36,821 nt of DNA from Mucilaginibacter sp. (GCA_028287865.1 JAQBOU010000064.1:1-36821), one strand, 5' to 3'. Shown: positions 7,515-15,935, numbered from the stretch's first letter. The notes: generated by a model from the sequence alone, not told the origin. Numbers and translations: made by a program.

Positions 7515-8534
7515 ATGCCAATAAAAAAACGTACGCTGATTATTTTAACATTATTTACCTGCTTAGGCGTAAAGGCCCAAAGATTTAATCCTGTAAACCC
7601 GGATGCTTCAGCAGGAGTGAAGAAAACACTTAACTTCTTATATAATATAAAGGGGAAATATATTCTTTCGGGCCAGCAAAATTATAATAGTGACCTGAAT
7701 GTATTTTCGGACAGTGCTAAAATAATTGCAGGAAAATACCCGGCTGTTTGGGGCAGCGATTTTATTAATTGGGGTGATAAAGACCTTGGGCCGCAAATTG
7801 TTAATGAGGCCATAAAAAAGTCGCGAGAGGGTTATCTTATAACCCTGATGTGGCACGAAGGAAAACCAACAGATGAACCTCCTTACTCATTTGAAAAAAA
7901 TGTAAAAGGCAAAATGACCGATGCCGAATGGAACGAATTGGTTACTCCGGGTACAGCACTAAATAAGCGCTGGCTTGCCCAGATCGATGTGATTGCAGGC
8001 TATTTGAAGCAATTAAAGACCGCCGGGGTAACCGTTTTATGGCGGCCTTATCATGAAATGAATGGTGTGTGGTTTTGGTGGGGAAACCGGAAAGGTGAAA
8101 ACGGCATTGCCAAATTATGGAAAATGATGTATGACCGTTATACCAATTACCATCATTTAAATAACCTGGTATGGGTTTGGGGAGCTAATGGTTTAAGAGA
8201 CATTCCGTTTGATGAAGCATATGATTATAAAGATTACTATCCCGGCGCGGCATATGTAGATGTTTTAGGCGCCGATGTATATCATTTTGATTATGAGCAG
8301 GATGATTATGAGGCATTGCTTAAATTAGCTAATGGAAAACCAATTGCATTAACGGAAACAGGAGAGTTACCAAATCCTGAAATACTGAAAGTACAACCAC
8401 AATGGACTTGGTTTATGGTTTGGACAAGCTGGCTTTGGACAGATAATACACATAATCGTGTTAAACAAATTTATAACCTTCCGCAAACACTTAACCATGA
8501 CGAGGTTAAAGCAAAGCTGGATTCACTAAAATAA
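7515..8534 (+). CDS. Secreted glycoside hydrolase family 26 (beta-mannanase-like)
   Basis: This 339-residue protein has a signal peptide ending near KAQ (residues 20-22), followed by a single GH26 (beta/alpha)8 domain. The acid/base glutamate is in the family signature WRPYHEMNG (E181). The likely nucleophile is in IALTETGE (E281). Aromatic subsite residues WFWWG follow the acid/base. GH26 enzymes mostly cleave beta-1,4-mannans in the periplasm or outside the cell. There is no SusC/SusD pair nearby, so this is not a standard polysaccharide utilization locus. The DinB-like gene starts 2 bases after the stop, so the two are probably cotranscribed. Confidence 0.9.
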   Translation: MPIKKRTLIILTLFTCLGVKAQRFNPVNPDASAGVKKTLNFLYNIKGKYILSGQQNYNSDLNVFSDSAKIIAGKYPAVWGSDFINWGDKDLGPQIVNEAIKKSREGYLITLMWHEGKPTDEPPYSFEKNVKGKMTDAEWNELVTPGTALNKRWLAQIDVIAGYLKQLKTAGVTVLWRPYHEMNGVWFWWGNRKGENGIAKLWKMMYDRYTNYHHLNNLVWVWGANGLRDIPFDEAYDYKDYYPGAAYVDVLGADVYHFDYEQDDYEALLKLANGKPIALTETGELPNPEILKVQPQWTWFMVWTSWLWTDNTHNRVKQIYNLPQTLNHDEVKAKLDSLK

Positions 8535-8536
8535 AA

Positions 8537-9043
8537 ATGAGCAAACCAGAGGTTTGGTTACGCGGGCCGTTAAATGATATGCCCGGCCTGTTGCAGCCGG
8601 TTGCCCACGCCTTGTTGCAGGCCAGGGAAGAAATAAATGATTTGATGCAAGCTTTTCCGGAAGAATTACTGTGGGAACGACCCGCAGGTCTGGCATCTCC
8701 CGGCTTTCATTTACAGCATATGGCCGGTGTTATTAACCGGATATTTACCTATGCAAAAGGAGGGCAGCTTAACCAGGAGCAATTGGATACATTAAACAAA
8801 GAAGGGAAGCCAGAAGGAAATGGGGATAACCTTGCTTATTTGTTGCAGGCTTTTAGCAAACAGGTTGATGATGCGCTTATTCAATTGCGCGAAACGGATG
8901 TTGCTATGCTGGAAGACAAGAGAGGGGTGGGGCGGGCAATGCTGCCATCTACCGTTATTGGATTGTATGTACATGCTGCAGAACATACCATGCGGCATGC
9001 AGGTCAACTCTTGGCTACCGTAAAAGTATTAAACGAAAAATAA
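8537..9043 (+). CDS. DinB-like four-helix metal-binding protein
   Basis: This 168-residue protein is all alpha-helical by eye, with the histidine pattern of the DinB/YfiT superfamily: GFHLQHMAG (H58/H61) and HAAEHTMRHAGQ (H146, H150, H154). These would bind a divalent metal. Family members include thiol transferases (bacillithiol, mycothiol) and many of unknown role. The substrate cannot be read from sequence. It follows the GH26 gene by 2 bases and ends 1 base before the convergent HAD gene, leaving no room for a separate terminator. Confidence 0.8.
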   Translation: MSKPEVWLRGPLNDMPGLLQPVAHALLQAREEINDLMQAFPEELLWERPAGLASPGFHLQHMAGVINRIFTYAKGGQLNQEQLDTLNKEGKPEGNGDNLAYLLQAFSKQVDDALIQLRETDVAMLEDKRGVGRAMLPSTVIGLYVHAAEHTMRHAGQLLATVKVLNEK

Positions 9044-9044
9044 C

Positions 9045-9671
9045 TCAGAAGAGAAAATTCATTACATCCTTTAGCTGTGATGCCTTATAGGTTGAAAAGG
9101 CATGCGGATGTTTATTCTCAGGGTCAAATAAAAATGTATCGATGCCCAGCTCTTTTGCTGCCTGTATTTCCGATTCGGGATCATCTCCAATTACTAACAC
9201 CTCACTGGCATCGTAACCGTACCGCTTTACGATATCAGCAAAAACGTCTTTTTTTGTTTGCTTTGATATTTCAGGATCAACGATGTGAATTTCCTCAAAA
9301 TCATTTTCAATATCCAGCATTTTTACTTTGCTCCACTGTAGTTTTGAAAAGCCTGTCGTTACCAGGAATTTTGTAAGCGGGATAGATTTAACATACTGAT
9401 ATTCATCAAATGGGTGCATCGGCAAATTATATGTTATTTCGTTTAATAAGCCAATGCCTTTGTTTTTAAGCTCTTCGCCAAAATTATATTTATCTGCAAC
9501 CCAATGGTATGGGCGCCGTGTTAATTCATCCTTGGCATTTATAAGCGTTTCATAATTTATTTCTTCGGCATATTCATCCAGCAATGCAAATAAACGTTCA
9601 AAAAGATGTTCGGCAATTGAGCTAACGGGATAGATGGTGTTATCCAGGTCTAATATTAAAGCACGTTTCAT
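9045..9671 (-). CDS. HAD-superfamily hydrolase (5'-nucleotidase/phosphatase-like)
   Basis: HAD phosphohydrolase of 208 residues from ATG 9671. An in-frame TTG at 9683 would add four residues but is unlikely. Motif I is LDLDNTIYP (nucleophile D8, general acid D10). Motif II is LVTTGFSK, and the late acidic motif is VLVIGDDPESEIQAAKELG. The LDNTIYP form resembles the pyrimidine 5'-nucleotidase group (SDT1-like), but the substrate is not certain. It acts in the cytosol. The upstream spacer carries low-complexity repeat words. Confidence 0.85.
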   Translation of the reverse strand: MKRALILDLDNTIYPVSSIAEHLFERLFALLDEYAEEINYETLINAKDELTRRPYHWVADKYNFGEELKNKGIGLLNEITYNLPMHPFDEYQYVKSIPLTKFLVTTGFSKLQWSKVKMLDIENDFEEIHIVDPEISKQTKKDVFADIVKRYGYDASEVLVIGDDPESEIQAAKELGIDTFLFDPENKHPHAFSTYKASQLKDVMNFLF

Positions 9672-9726
9672 AAGTAATAACAAATATGGTTATTATATAT
9701 AAAATACAGAGGTTCAATAAAAGAAG

Positions 9727-9778
9727 CTCTAAATAGAATTTAGGACTTACGACTTTGGGCTTAAAATTTAGGACTCTC
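9727..9778. repeat. Low-complexity repeat at cupin gene 3' end
   Basis: The word AATTTAGGACT occurs twice in direct orientation about 30 bases apart, with TTACGACTTTGGG between. The second copy contains the TAA stop codon of the cupin gene. It uses the same kind of AGGACTT vocabulary as other 3'-end repeats in the window. There is no strong hairpin. Confidence 0.5.
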
Positions 9779-10088
9779 CTCCTTTGGGGCCGTAAAAAAT
9801 AACCCAGGTAGCGAAATTGTTGCTGAAGTTTTCAAAGCGGTGCTCAACCCCGGCCGGGACAAATAAAACATCGCCGGTTTGAAAGGTAGTACGGGCTCCA
9901 TCGTTTAAAAAGTTACCTGTTCCACTAATAATTATGTACAGTTCGTCTTGTAAATGGGGTGTTTGCTCATCTTTATTCACAGGCCGGTAAATTTCTACCG
10001 ACATGCTGGCGTGCTCTAACACCTTAAAGAACAATGCATCCGGGTTCTCAGATAATTTTTTTAATGCATCGTTCACAGAAGATTTCAT
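9768..10088 (-). CDS. Small single-domain cupin protein
   Basis: This is a 106-residue cupin from ATG 10088 (an in-frame TTG at 10094 lies inside the promoter box). Cupin motif 1 is TPHLQDELYIIISGTGNF, and motif 2 is GDVLFVPAGVEHRFENF. The His, Glu and His ligands are in place for a metal site. Single cupins of this size include isomerases, dioxygenases and sensors, so function is not assigned. A perfect -7 box TACTTTTG at 10092-10099 ends only 3 nt before the start codon. Confidence 0.85.
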   Translation of the reverse strand: MKSSVNDALKKLSENPDALFFKVLEHASMSVEIYRPVNKDEQTPHLQDELYIIISGTGNFLNDGARTTFQTGDVLFVPAGVEHRFENFSNNFATWVIFYGPKGGES

Positions 10089-10091
10089 AAT

Positions 10092-10099
10092 CAAAAGTA
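10092..10099 (-). promoter_or_regulatory. Promoter -7 box for the cupin gene
   Basis: The minus strand reads TACTTTTG, a full TAnnTTTG match, 3 nt from the ATG at 10088. Either the transcript is leaderless with a very close start, or the true promoter or start differs. Confidence 0.45.
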
Positions 10100-10350
10100 A
10101 ACATTGCCTTTTACGGAGGCGTAATTATCCGGATATTATTTCCGGCGTTTATTTGTTGATGTTTGGATCTTGTAAGGCGTTAATCAGACGGTTTTGGGAA
10201 GTTGACACTGGCTGCAATGCCGGTAATAATTGCGGTCTCATCATTGAACCTAATTTATTAAATCCCGGTTTTAAATGGAATTTGTATAAATAAACTATTG
10301 CTAATAAAATCATATTATTGTTGTTTAAATAATTACTTGTTTTTTTAATA

Positions 10351-11088
10351 TTAATGGCTGTTTTTAATTAATTTGCTTTTGGCAACAGTTCGCATAATAT
10401 CAAAAGCAGCTGCCATTGTCGCTATTATTTCCTTGCCATAGGATCTCCTGGTAATAAACTTATCACACATGTCCTCATCCCATGGCTTAATAAAGTAATT
10501 TAAATAATAAGGATCTTCCGGGTTAACCAATATTTCTATTTCATCCTGCCATTCGTAATTTACAGTTAGGATGTTGGCATGTGTTCGCTCCAGAATTTTA
10601 AAGCCGATAGATATTTTAGGCAGATAATAAAGAAATACCTCGCCGAAATCCATCCACGGTTTAAAATTTATTACCTCCTTATCATATAAAACTAACTTGT
10701 TATCTATATCCTGTATTAACCACCTGTGAGATTGTTTTGGTGCCAGATACTCCCCCAACAGGGAGGGCGTTTCCATGTATCCCATTTTTGCCACACGTGC
10801 CTGTTCCTTCACAAATTGGATCGGATCGTCAACATGCTCCAATACATGGCGGCAAATTACATAGTCAAATTCTTTGTCTTTAAAGGGGAGGTGTTCGCCA
10901 TCGGCCTGTAAAAACTGTTGGTTTTTTAATACTTTCAAATCGCCCGAACGATGTGTATTATCTTCCACATACTTATCAACCACAACATGGGCCCTTTTAT
11001 CGGGGTGGTTTCCGCCACCCACTTCCAAAATATTATATTTTTTTTTAATCAGGAGGTCATCCAGTGTTTTAGGGGTTCTGATCTTCAT
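10351..11088 (-). CDS. Class I SAM-dependent methyltransferase
   Basis: This 245-residue protein has a type-11 methyltransferase core. Motif I is ILEVGGGNHP (about 20-29), the acidic residue is in VVVDKYVED, and ADGEHLPFKDKEFDYVICRHVLEHVDDP matches motifs II-III. The C-terminal 110 residues are less conserved and rich in aromatics. The substrate is unknown; related proteins occur near glycan and lipid genes, but nothing nearby supports that here. It is divergent from the ECF sigma gene across 244 bases. Downstream (10095-10350) I see only AT-rich sequence. Confidence 0.85.
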   Translation of the reverse strand: MKIRTPKTLDDLLIKKKYNILEVGGGNHPDKRAHVVVDKYVEDNTHRSGDLKVLKNQQFLQADGEHLPFKDKEFDYVICRHVLEHVDDPIQFVKEQARVAKMGYMETPSLLGEYLAPKQSHRWLIQDIDNKLVLYDKEVINFKPWMDFGEVFLYYLPKISIGFKILERTHANILTVNYEWQDEIEILVNPEDPYYLNYFIKPWDEDMCDKFITRRSYGKEIIATMAAAFDIMRTVAKSKLIKNSH

Positions 11089-11332
11089 ATTATCTTTGGC
11101 AGTTTCTAATTTTTTAGGTGTTTAATATTAGAATGCCTTATTGCATGTAAAAATTATACACATCAGCGTATTTATACGTTAACTAAAAAAATAAGATACA
11201 CGCATTGCTTCAATATTATTTTTTCTTAACCCCGATCTTTTAACTCTCAAAATCACCGGAATTAAATTTATATTGGTATAAATTTTTTTTTATCAATAAT
11301 GGGTTACAATTTCGCATAAATTGTATTAAATA

Positions 11333-11902
11333 GTGAGTAAAGAGATAAATGTCGGAGTACCAACGGATAGTGAAGTAATCCTGGGTATCCTTAATAATTC
11401 AGAAAGTGTACTAAAGCGTTTGTATATTGCTTACTTTCCGATGGTATTACAGCTGATTATTAATAATAACGGGAATGTTGACGAGGCTAAGGATATTTAT
11501 CAGGAAGCCATAATTGTTCTTTATAATAAAGTTAAAACAGGTGATTTTGAGCTGAGCAGCAAACTGAAAACCTATATTTATTCTGTTTGCAGGAGGCTTT
11601 GGCTTAAAAGGCTTACACAAATGAACCGTTATGGGGGCGATATCAAAGACTTTGAAGAATATTTAACTGTCGACGATGAGACTGAAAAGAATAATGAGCG
11701 GGACATACAATTTAATAAAATGGGTAATGCCCTTAAGTTATTAGGTGAGCCTTGTAAAACGATTATTGAAGATTTTTACATAAACAACAGATCGATGCAG
11801 GAGATTTGTGAGGATTTTGGATATACCAATTCGGATAACGCCAAAACTCAAAAATATAAATGCCTGCAAAGGTTGAAAAAATTGTTTTTTCAGCAAAAAT
11901 AA
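11333..11902 (+). CDS. ECF-type RNA polymerase sigma factor, GTG start
   Basis: Sigma-70 family regulator of 189 residues, with sigma regions 2 and 4 only. Region 2 runs about 25-90 (LKRLYIAYFPMVLQ, DEAKDIYQEAIIVLYNKV, LKTYIYSVCRRLW). Region 4 runs about 128-185 (LGEPCKTIIEDFYINNRSMQEICEDFGYTNSDNAKTQKYKCLQRL). The only plausible start is GTG 11333. The next gene, 13 bases downstream, encodes a membrane protein with an anti-sigma-like N-terminus fused to a protease, so this factor is likely held at the membrane and released on an envelope signal. The N-terminal NVGVPTDSEVILGIL segment has no known motif. Target genes are unknown. Confidence 0.9.
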   Translation: MSKEINVGVPTDSEVILGILNNSESVLKRLYIAYFPMVLQLIINNNGNVDEAKDIYQEAIIVLYNKVKTGDFELSSKLKTYIYSVCRRLWLKRLTQMNRYGGDIKDFEEYLTVDDETEKNNERDIQFNKMGNALKLLGEPCKTIIEDFYINNRSMQEICEDFGYTNSDNAKTQKYKCLQRLKKLFFQQK

Positions 11903-11915
11903 GAAGGAGCAAGCG

Positions 11916-13013
11916 ATGAGCGATAACCAACTAACCGAAACAATTGACAGGTATCTTAACGGTGAGATGACCAAAGATGAGCGCGCCCGTTTCGAAATAC
12001 TTCGAAATGAAAATGCCGATATTAATGCAAAGGTAACTGAGCATAAACATTTCACTAACCTGATAAAGCAATATGGTGAGCGTTTGGAGCTGGAACAGCG
12101 CCTGAATGCTATACATGATGAAATTGACGTTCATGCTCTGGAGCAAGAGTTGCTGATCCGCCCGTCGTGGGTGGTGATGCTGTGGCGTAATCATCATTCA
12201 AAAATATCTGTTGCTGCTTCCATTGCCATATTTGCAGTTTTATGTACTTTGTTTGCAACAGGTTATTTAAGCAACCGTGAAACAAATTATATAGAATTAA
12301 AGGGTAAAATCAAAAAGCTTGAAAATTCTGCACATCAGCTTAGTTCAAAGATCAGTCATCTGGAACCTGGTAAAAAATACAATATCAATCCGGGCAATTT
12401 TAGGGGAACTGGTTTTGCAATTTCTTCAAACGGTTACATAGTTACTGATTATCATGTGGTAAAAGATGCTGATTCGGTATATGTTCAAACTGCTGATGGG
12501 AAATCATTCCGTACCAAAGTAATTTATTCCGAAGCTCAGCCGGATGTTGCTATTTTGGAGATAAACGATCCTTCATTCAAAGGCTTAGGGCCATTGCCTT
12601 ATACTTTTAAGAAAGCAGAGACTGATATAGGCGAAACTATATTTACAATCGGATATCCAAGTGATGTGTTGGTATTAGGTCCGGGTTATTTAACTGCAAG
12701 TACCGGTTTTCAGAATGATACCGCTTCTTACCAGGTTTCTATCCCTGCTAACCCCGGTCACAGCGGTGGGCCGTTGCTTGACAGTAAGGGAAATATAATA
12801 GGTATTATAAGCGGCAAAGAAACTCATATTGAAGGAGCTGCATTTGCACTTAAATCGAGCTATTTATTAAAGGCAATCCAGGATATACCTGCCGATTCGT
12901 TAAAGAATCCGTTAAATATGAATTCGAAAAATGTTTTGGCCGGGTTAAACCGTGTACAACAGATCAAAAAACTACAGAATTACGTTTTTATGGTAAGGGT
13001 TTATAAGCAATAA
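11916..13013 (+). CDS. Membrane anti-sigma-like / trypsin-like serine protease fusion
   Basis: This 365-residue protein has three parts. Residues 1-90 are cytoplasmic and helical (TETIDRYLNGEMTKDERARFE...), like the N-terminus of Bacteroidota anti-sigma factors, which often open with a (I)xxYLxGxLxxxExxxFE motif. One membrane segment lies near 97-118, then a short coiled coil (about 125-150). A periplasmic chymotrypsin-fold S1C protease domain follows (about 155-320). Its triad is readable: TDYHVV (H180), QPDVAIL (D210) and PGHSGGPLL (S283). No PDZ domain is seen; the last 45 residues are unassigned. It follows the sigma gene by 13 bases. The inferred role is a one-protein sensor in which periplasmic protease activity controls sigma release. 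It could instead be a plain membrane-anchored protease. Confidence 0.85.
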   Translation: MSDNQLTETIDRYLNGEMTKDERARFEILRNENADINAKVTEHKHFTNLIKQYGERLELEQRLNAIHDEIDVHALEQELLIRPSWVVMLWRNHHSKISVAASIAIFAVLCTLFATGYLSNRETNYIELKGKIKKLENSAHQLSSKISHLEPGKKYNINPGNFRGTGFAISSNGYIVTDYHVVKDADSVYVQTADGKSFRTKVIYSEAQPDVAILEINDPSFKGLGPLPYTFKKAETDIGETIFTIGYPSDVLVLGPGYLTASTGFQNDTASYQVSIPANPGHSGGPLLDSKGNIIGIISGKETHIEGAAFALKSSYLLKAIQDIPADSLKNPLNMNSKNVLAGLNRVQQIKKLQNYVFMVRVYKQ

Positions 13014-13033
13014 CACGCTAAAAAGCACTTATG

Positions 13034-13071
13034 AAATAAAGATGCCCTGGTTTACCTGGGCATCTTTATTT
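13034..13071. terminator. Bidirectional terminator between protease fusion and nuoD
   Basis: AAATAAAGATGCCC at 13034-13047 is perfectly inverted at 13058-13071, with a 10-base middle that can extend the stem. T-rich (plus) and A-rich flanks suit both convergent genes. Confidence 0.85.
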
Positions 13072-13075
13072 ATAA

Positions 13076-14272
13076 CTATCTGTCAACCTCTCCCAATACA
13101 AAATCAATTGAGCCTACTATGGCTATCAGGTCGGCTATCATTACTCCCCTGGCGATTTCAGGCAGTACGGATAAATTATTAAAGCTTGGGGCACGTGCTT
13201 TTACACGGGTAGGTATTTCTGATTTTCCATCAGCCATAAAATAAAAACCCAACTCGCCTTTGGCGCCCTCACACCTGATATAATAATCCTGCGGCTTGGG
13301 TATGGTTTTTCGTGGTAATTTAGCACGTGGATCAAAATCGGGTGTACGTTTTAATTCTTTTTGAAGTCGGTCAAGGCATTGTTCTATCATTTTTAAAGAT
13401 TGCTCAATCTCATCAACACGCACTTTGTAGCGATCCCAGCAATCACCTGTGGTACCCATTTCACCTTTGCCTATAGGTACATCGAACTCCAGTTCGGGGT
13501 AAACAGAATAATTGTCTATCCGTCGTAAATCCCATTTAAGTCCAGATCCGCTGAGCATAGGTCCTGAGCAGCCGTAATTAATGGCAACATCCAATGGCAA
13601 AACGCCAATATTGGCAGTACGGTTAATAAATATCTCGTTGTCGGTTAGTAGCTGGTTCAGCTCAACCATCTTGGGCTTAAAATAGTCTACAAACTCCCTG
13701 CAACGCTCTTCAAAGCCCACAGGCAGATCATAGAACAAACCGCCCACCCATATATAATTATACAGCATGCGCGATCCTGAGGCCCACTCAAGCATTCCCA
13801 TAATGTGCTCTCTGTCCCTGAAGCACCATAAAAAAGGAGTAAAGGCGCCAATGTCAATGCCGTAAGTGCCGATAGCTATCAGGTGTGACCCAATGCGGTT
13901 TAACTCACAAACCAGCACCCTGATATATTCAATCCGTTTGGAAATGTCTTTATCAATGCCCAGCATCCGCTCAACACCCATTACGAAGGCATGGCTGTTG
14001 TTCATGGAAGCTAAGTAGTCCATTCTGTCCGTAAACGGAATGGTTTGCTGGTAGGTTAAAGATTCGGCATGTTTTTCAAAACAACGGTGCAGGTAGCCGA
14101 TATGGGGTATAACTTCCTTAACAATTTCTCCGTCGGTTATCAATTCAAGCCTTAAAACGCCGTGTGTAGAAGGATGCTGCGGGCCCATGTTTAAAACCAT
14201 ATCTTCCGCATTGGCTATTTTTTGATAGTAGTTATTGAGGGCTTCGCTATATTTGGGATTTGTAACAGTCAA
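13076..14272 (-). CDS. nuoD: NADH-quinone oxidoreductase subunit D, TTG start
   Basis: The 49-kDa quinone-site subunit of complex I, in the peripheral arm facing the cytosol. It has 398 residues. Diagnostic segments are [20 protein letters not shown], the [12 protein letters not shown] motif, [13 protein letters not shown], and the C-terminal [18 protein letters not shown]. The only usual start upstream of [10 protein letters not shown] is TTG 14272; an in-frame TAG lies just above it. The gene stands apart from nuoC (the JmjC gene lies between) with a terminator upstream, so it needs its own promoter in 14273-14336. None is convincing there. Confidence 0.95.
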   Translation of the reverse strand: MTVTNPKYSEALNNYYQKIANAEDMVLNMGPQHPSTHGVLRLELITDGEIVKEVIPHIGYLHRCFEKHAESLTYQQTIPFTDRMDYLASMNNSHAFVMGVERMLGIDKDISKRIEYIRVLVCELNRIGSHLIAIGTYGIDIGAFTPFLWCFRDREHIMGMLEWASGSRMLYNYIWVGGLFYDLPVGFEERCREFVDYFKPKMVELNQLLTDNEIFINRTANIGVLPLDVAINYGCSGPMLSGSGLKWDLRRIDNYSVYPELEFDVPIGKGEMGTTGDCWDRYKVRVDEIEQSLKMIEQCLDRLQKELKRTPDFDPRAKLPRKTIPKPQDYYIRCEGAKGELGFYFMADGKSEIPTRVKARAPSFNNLSVLPEIARGVMIADLIAIVGSIDFVLGEVDR

Positions 14273-14332
14273 TTTGATATATTTCTATTTGATTTCAAAT
14301 TTATTCAATTCAATTGTAAATCTCTATAAATA

Positions 14333-14365
14333 AAAAAGAGCCTGCTGTAATTAACCGCAGGCTCT
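14333..14365 (-). terminator. Intrinsic terminator after the JmjC/cupin gene
   Basis: The 9-bp perfect stem AGAGCCTGC/GCAGGCTCT, read on the minus strand, is followed by a T run. It separates the hydroxylase-like gene from nuoD, so nuoD is probably transcribed independently. Confidence 0.85.
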
Positions 14366-14392
14366 GTTATTAAACTGAAATCTTATATCAAA

Positions 14393-15247
14393 TCAAAGCG
14401 CATTATGGCCAAAGCTTTCACTTAGCTTGCTGCTTTGTGTTGCCAGCCAGGCATAGCTGTACATAGCCACTGCTTTGGCCTTACTCTGCCGACTTTTAAA
14501 TGTCCAAACATCCTTCATAAATTCTTTATGATTTTTGCTGTTCAAGGTATCAAAAGCTACGGAAATTGTTGGCGTAAGGGAATAAGCGGTGTGCCAGGTT
14601 CCAAAAGGAATAAACAGCGTTTCACCGGGGCCAACTACAAAGTTGATCGGCGTAGCATCCTTAAATTTAGGGAATTTTTCGTAATCGGGCTCAAAAACAT
14701 TCAGCTCAGAACGCCATGGGTCATCAGCCCGGGGATAAAGTAAATCTTCCTGACCGCGCGGGAATACAGTAAACCTTTTTTCGCCATACAGCTGGGTTAT
14801 CCAGGCATTTAAATGATAATAATCAATGTGCATATAAGGGAACTTACCACCGGGGCCACCAATAAAAAGTTCGGTAGCGCCGCCCCATTTACCAATGCTG
14901 AACATTTTATTTTTCAGCCAGTTTGGCGATGCATAATTCAAATCCAGCGGTTCAATTAAAGGCATTAACTCGGGCAAAACTTCCGGTATGTTAAAAATAA
15001 AAGGATACGGCGCAGGCTTTTCTTCGGTGCTGGCTTCAACCAGATCCATAATTTCCTTCATCTTATATACTTTGCCCCTGCACTCTGTTTCACGGTCAGG
15101 ATAGTTTTCCCTAAACCAATCAGGACTAAAAAGACCATTTGCTTTCCAAACTTTTGATGCATTTGTAAAAACCAGTGGAATCCCAGGTTTATAATGCTCC
15201 TCAATAAACTCTTCGTAAGAAATGTTATCTCTTCTTATAATATCCAT
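14393..15247 (-). CDS. JmjC/cupin-like Fe(II)/2-oxoglutarate hydroxylase family protein
   Basis: This 284-residue protein is of the cupin_8/JmjC type. The iron triad is visible: HID (H140, D142) in FPYMHIDYYHLNAW, and H219 in IPFGTWHTAY. GEKRF (155-159) supplies a possible 2-oxoglutarate lysine. An N-terminal segment (PGIPLVFTNASKVWKA) matches the entry of FIH-like hydroxylases. Members hydroxylate protein or small-molecule targets in an O2-dependent way. The substrate is not known here. It sits on the same strand between nuoC and nuoD but has its own terminator, and a 190-base spacer with a repeat separates it from nuoC. A link to complex I would be speculation. Confidence 0.85.
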   Translation of the reverse strand: MDIIRRDNISYEEFIEEHYKPGIPLVFTNASKVWKANGLFSPDWFRENYPDRETECRGKVYKMKEIMDLVEASTEEKPAPYPFIFNIPEVLPELMPLIEPLDLNYASPNWLKNKMFSIGKWGGATELFIGGPGGKFPYMHIDYYHLNAWITQLYGEKRFTVFPRGQEDLLYPRADDPWRSELNVFEPDYEKFPKFKDATPINFVVGPGETLFIPFGTWHTAYSLTPTISVAFDTLNSKNHKEFMKDVWTFKSRQSKAKAVAMYSYAWLATQSSKLSESFGHNAL

Positions 15248-15334
15248 GATTTATACTAACGGTTAGTTAACCACCCGAAATGATTGATAGTCAAATCAAA
15301 ATGTTGGGATTAATACGGAAATTTTACCTGAAAG

Positions 15335-15440
15335 GTTGGGGGTGGGGGTTAGTGATTGGAGACTAGAGATTGGAGGTTAGGCAGCTGCAATTATTTGTGT
15401 TTTGCTAATCATGGACAGCAGTGCTCAATCACTCTAACTA
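15335..15440. repeat. Fold-back repeat at nuoC 3' end
   Basis: The segment GTGATTGGAGACTAGAGATTGGAGG has internal direct repeats. AGTGATTG at 15351-15358 is inverted as CAATCACT at 15426-15433, with the flanking GTTAG word also mirrored. The nuoC TAG stop codon lies inside the right arm. It is the same type as the other stop-abutting fold-backs. Confidence 0.55.
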
Positions 15441-15935
15441 ATCAATTTTTATCCCTTTATAATATTCTGCGGTTTTGTAGTCTTTTCTTAGAGGGAAACC
15501 ATCCCAATCGTCAGGCAACAGGATCCGGCGCAAGTCAGGATGACCTTCAAAAAATATTCCGACAAGATCATAAGCTTCCCGTTCATGCCAGTCGGCGGTG
15601 CGGTAAACTGATGTTATACTGGGAAACGAAGGAAGATTGTCAAGTCTGCGGTCATTCTCCCGGCTTATTTTTAAGGTGAGTTGTGTTTGATAGGGGATAG
15701 AAGCCAAATGATAAACCACCCCAAAGCGGTTTATTTCAACGCCATAATCAACGCCGGTAATGCTGGAAAGAAAATCAAAATAGGTAGCCGGATTATTCCT
15801 TAACTCGAGGCATACCGGGGTTATTTGTTCTGGGTCAATAAGCAAAGCCGGCTGTAACCCGCCTGTTTCTTCACCAACAATAACGCCGGTACCAAATTTT
15901 TCAGTCAGTAATAATTTAATGTCCTCAAAGATCAT
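15438..15935 (-). CDS. nuoC: NADH-quinone oxidoreductase subunit C
   Basis: The 30-kDa peripheral-arm subunit of complex I, 165 residues. The family signature is visible: ADWHEREAYDLVGIFFEGHPDLRRILLPDDWDGFPLRKDY (about 115-155). It is a stand-alone nuoC rather than a nuoCD fusion. Its ATG overlaps the pdxH stop (ATGA), so it is probably translated by coupling from pdxH. It is separated from nuoD by the JmjC gene and from nuoAB by about 9 kb. Confidence 0.95.
   Translation of the reverse strand: MIFEDIKLLLTEKFGTGVIVGEETGGLQPALLIDPEQITPVCLELRNNPATYFDFLSSITGVDYGVEINRFGVVYHLASIPYQTQLTLKISRENDRRLDNLPSFPSITSVYRTADWHEREAYDLVGIFFEGHPDLRRILLPDDWDGFPLRKDYKTAEYYKGIKID

Noticed and set aside
10003-10293. 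96-codon plus-strand ORF between cupin and methyltransferase
   Set aside because: The first third is antisense to the cupin gene, and the rest reads like random AT-rich sequence.
11089-11332. tRNA or regulatory RNA in the divergent spacer before the sigma gene
   Set aside because: No cloverleaf arms, GTTCGA-like T-loop or strong hairpins are visible.
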